Program-made: the position numbers and the translations under genes
The notes under the pieces: generated by a model
Seen by the model: the letters and a program-made list of their open reading frames with translations, nothing else
Told to the model about the DNA's origin: nothing
Databases searched by the model: none
In this document: piece after piece, positions 63,278-64,000 of the stretch
Position numbering within the stretch: the stretch's first letter is position 1
Layout: each line of letters begins with the position of its first letter
DNA from: Erysipelothrix aquatica
GTDB taxonomy: Bacteria; Bacillota_I; Bacilli_A; Erysipelotrichales; Erysipelotrichaceae
Reading direction: 5' to 3'
Length of the DNA stretch: 64,000 bases
Assembly: GCF_009828775.2 (NCBI RefSeq)
Contig: NZ_WTSY02000001.1
Span: 1-64,000 of the forward strand

Positions 63278-64000
63278 ATCCCAATCCAACATCCAATAGC
63301 ATCATTATGGTGAACCCAATCATACATCCTATGGTAGCGATGTCAGAACGCATATTATCGTTACCAATATGCGCTTCTGGTATTAGCTCTTCCACAACAA
63401 CATAAATCATTGCACCTGCAGCAAAGGCTAAGGCAAACGGGAGTAATGGTTGCATTACAGTTACCGCGTATGCACCGAGCATTCCTGCGAACGGCTCAAC
63501 AATTCCACTTGCTTGTCCATACATAAATGCTTTGCTCCGTGACATTCCCTCGCGCCGCAAAGGAATTGAAACTGCAGCCCCTTCAGGAAAGTTTTGAAGT
63601 CCAATACCAATTGCAAGAGCAATCGCACCAGCGATAGTTGCACTTGGCATTCCTTGAGCAGCAGCACCAAAAGCAACCCCTACGGCGAGCCCTTCAGGAA
63701 TATTATGAAGTGTAATCGCCATCACAAGTAAAACAGAACGTTGCCAATGTGTTTTGATTCCTTCTGCTTCGTCAGTTGGTTGACCTAAATGAAGGTGGGG
63801 TAAAATCTTATCTGCAAGAAATAAAAATGCTCCTCCCGATAAGAAACCTCCCGCAACAATGAGCAAGACATTTTGATCAATAGCTTCAGCCATATCAATG
63901 GCTGGTGCTAATAAAGACCAAAAGCTTGCGGCAATCATAACTCCCGCCGCAAACCCTAGCATCCCGTTGAGAACCCCTTTATGAATTCTTTTGAAAAAGA
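63276..64000 (-). CDS. ZIP family divalent-metal transporter (5' end outside window)
   Basis: This GufA-like ZIP transporter imports or exports zinc or other divalent cations. About seven helices are visible. Metal-site motifs are [16 protein letters not shown] and [14 protein letters not shown], the paired HNxPEG/QNxPEG of helices 4 and 5. The first methionine in view is at 63962, but the frame stays open to 64000 and reads a typical upstream segment ([12 protein letters not shown]). The gene therefore starts beyond the window and the entry is partial. Confidence 0.92.
   Translation of the reverse strand, partial: FFKRIHKGVLNGMLGFAAGVMIAASFWSLLAPAIDMAEAIDQNVLLIVAGGFLSGGAFLFLADKILPHLHLGQPTDEAEGIKTHWQRSVLLVMAITLHNIPEGLAVGVAFGAAAQGMPSATIAGAIALAIGIGLQNFPEGAAVSIPLRREGMSRSKAFMYGQASGIVEPFAGMLGAYAVTVMQPLLPFALAFAAGAMIYVVVEELIPEAHIGNDNMRSDIATIGCMIGFTIMMLLDVGLG

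Noticed and set aside
1-64000. tRNA, rRNA, CRISPR arrays, IS elements, replication origin
   Set aside because: Intergenic regions were read for these and none was recognised. Gaps are short, and the larger ones are explained by promoters, terminators or leader RNAs.

Overview
The window is a gene-dense, low-GC Gram-positive chromosome segment. PolC together with DnaE, YlxR/YlxQ, Prp-processed L27, FakA and paired Asp23-family proteins all indicate Firmicutes. The phosphorylcholine-type capsule genes, the missing fatty-acid synthesis block between recG and rnc, and several gaps in conserved operons fit Erysipelotrichia. An Erysipelothrix species is my best guess. That assignment is recalled from general knowledge and was not searched.

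Layout. 132-10261 (+): surface polysaccharide locus with two paralogous GT2 glycosyltransferases, an O-antigen-ligase/polymerase-like membrane protein, a sulfotransferase-like protein, a GT4 glycosyltransferase and a MurJ/MviN-type flippase. A wHTH-LicC-LicA fusion and a LicB-like choline importer follow. 10315-11039 (+): a PaaI-like thioesterase and a DsrE-like protein. 11192-23765 (-): deoB, xerD, dinB, recN, a strongly degenerate DXS-like protein, ispA, xseB, xseA, nusB, an Asp23-family gene, an unknown gene, ribF and truB. 23833-26456 (+): a promoter, a lysine riboswitch with terminator, and a lysine-type ABC importer whose binding protein and permease are fused. 26491-30647 (-): a short UvrA-like ATPase, a tandem-HTH MerR regulator and a metallophosphoesterase. 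30733-35548 (-): the rimP-nusA-ylxR-ylxQ-infB-rbfA operon, with a clear promoter and a leader hairpin. 35693-37499 (+): a LytTR regulator with two membrane proteins, preceded by direct repeats 21 bp apart. 37544-53250 (-): a membrane protein, then polC, rnc, recG, fakA, yloU, divIB, murG, ruvB, ruvA, obgE, rpmA, prp and rplU with an L21-type leader. 53492-63092 (-): a NatAB-like ABC exporter, a two-component system, dnaE, and galE with a nahK-like kinase. The window ends in a ZIP metal transporter cut at its 5' end.

How the parts fit. The first 10 kb would build, flip, polymerise and decorate a surface glycan, with choline imported, phosphorylated and activated by the last two genes. No LicD-type transferase is visible here. 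FakA, with no fab/acp genes between recG and rnc, suggests fatty acids are taken up rather than made. The DXS-like protein has lost nearly all thiamine-diphosphate and catalytic signatures but stays an intact frame in the classical dxs position, which makes it the most unusual protein in the window. The LytTR operon looks like a self-regulating membrane-linked switch of unknown purpose. No tRNA, rRNA, CRISPR array, IS element or prophage was recognised. The only non-genic interval above 300 bases (23766-24102) holds two divergent promoters and the riboswitch.
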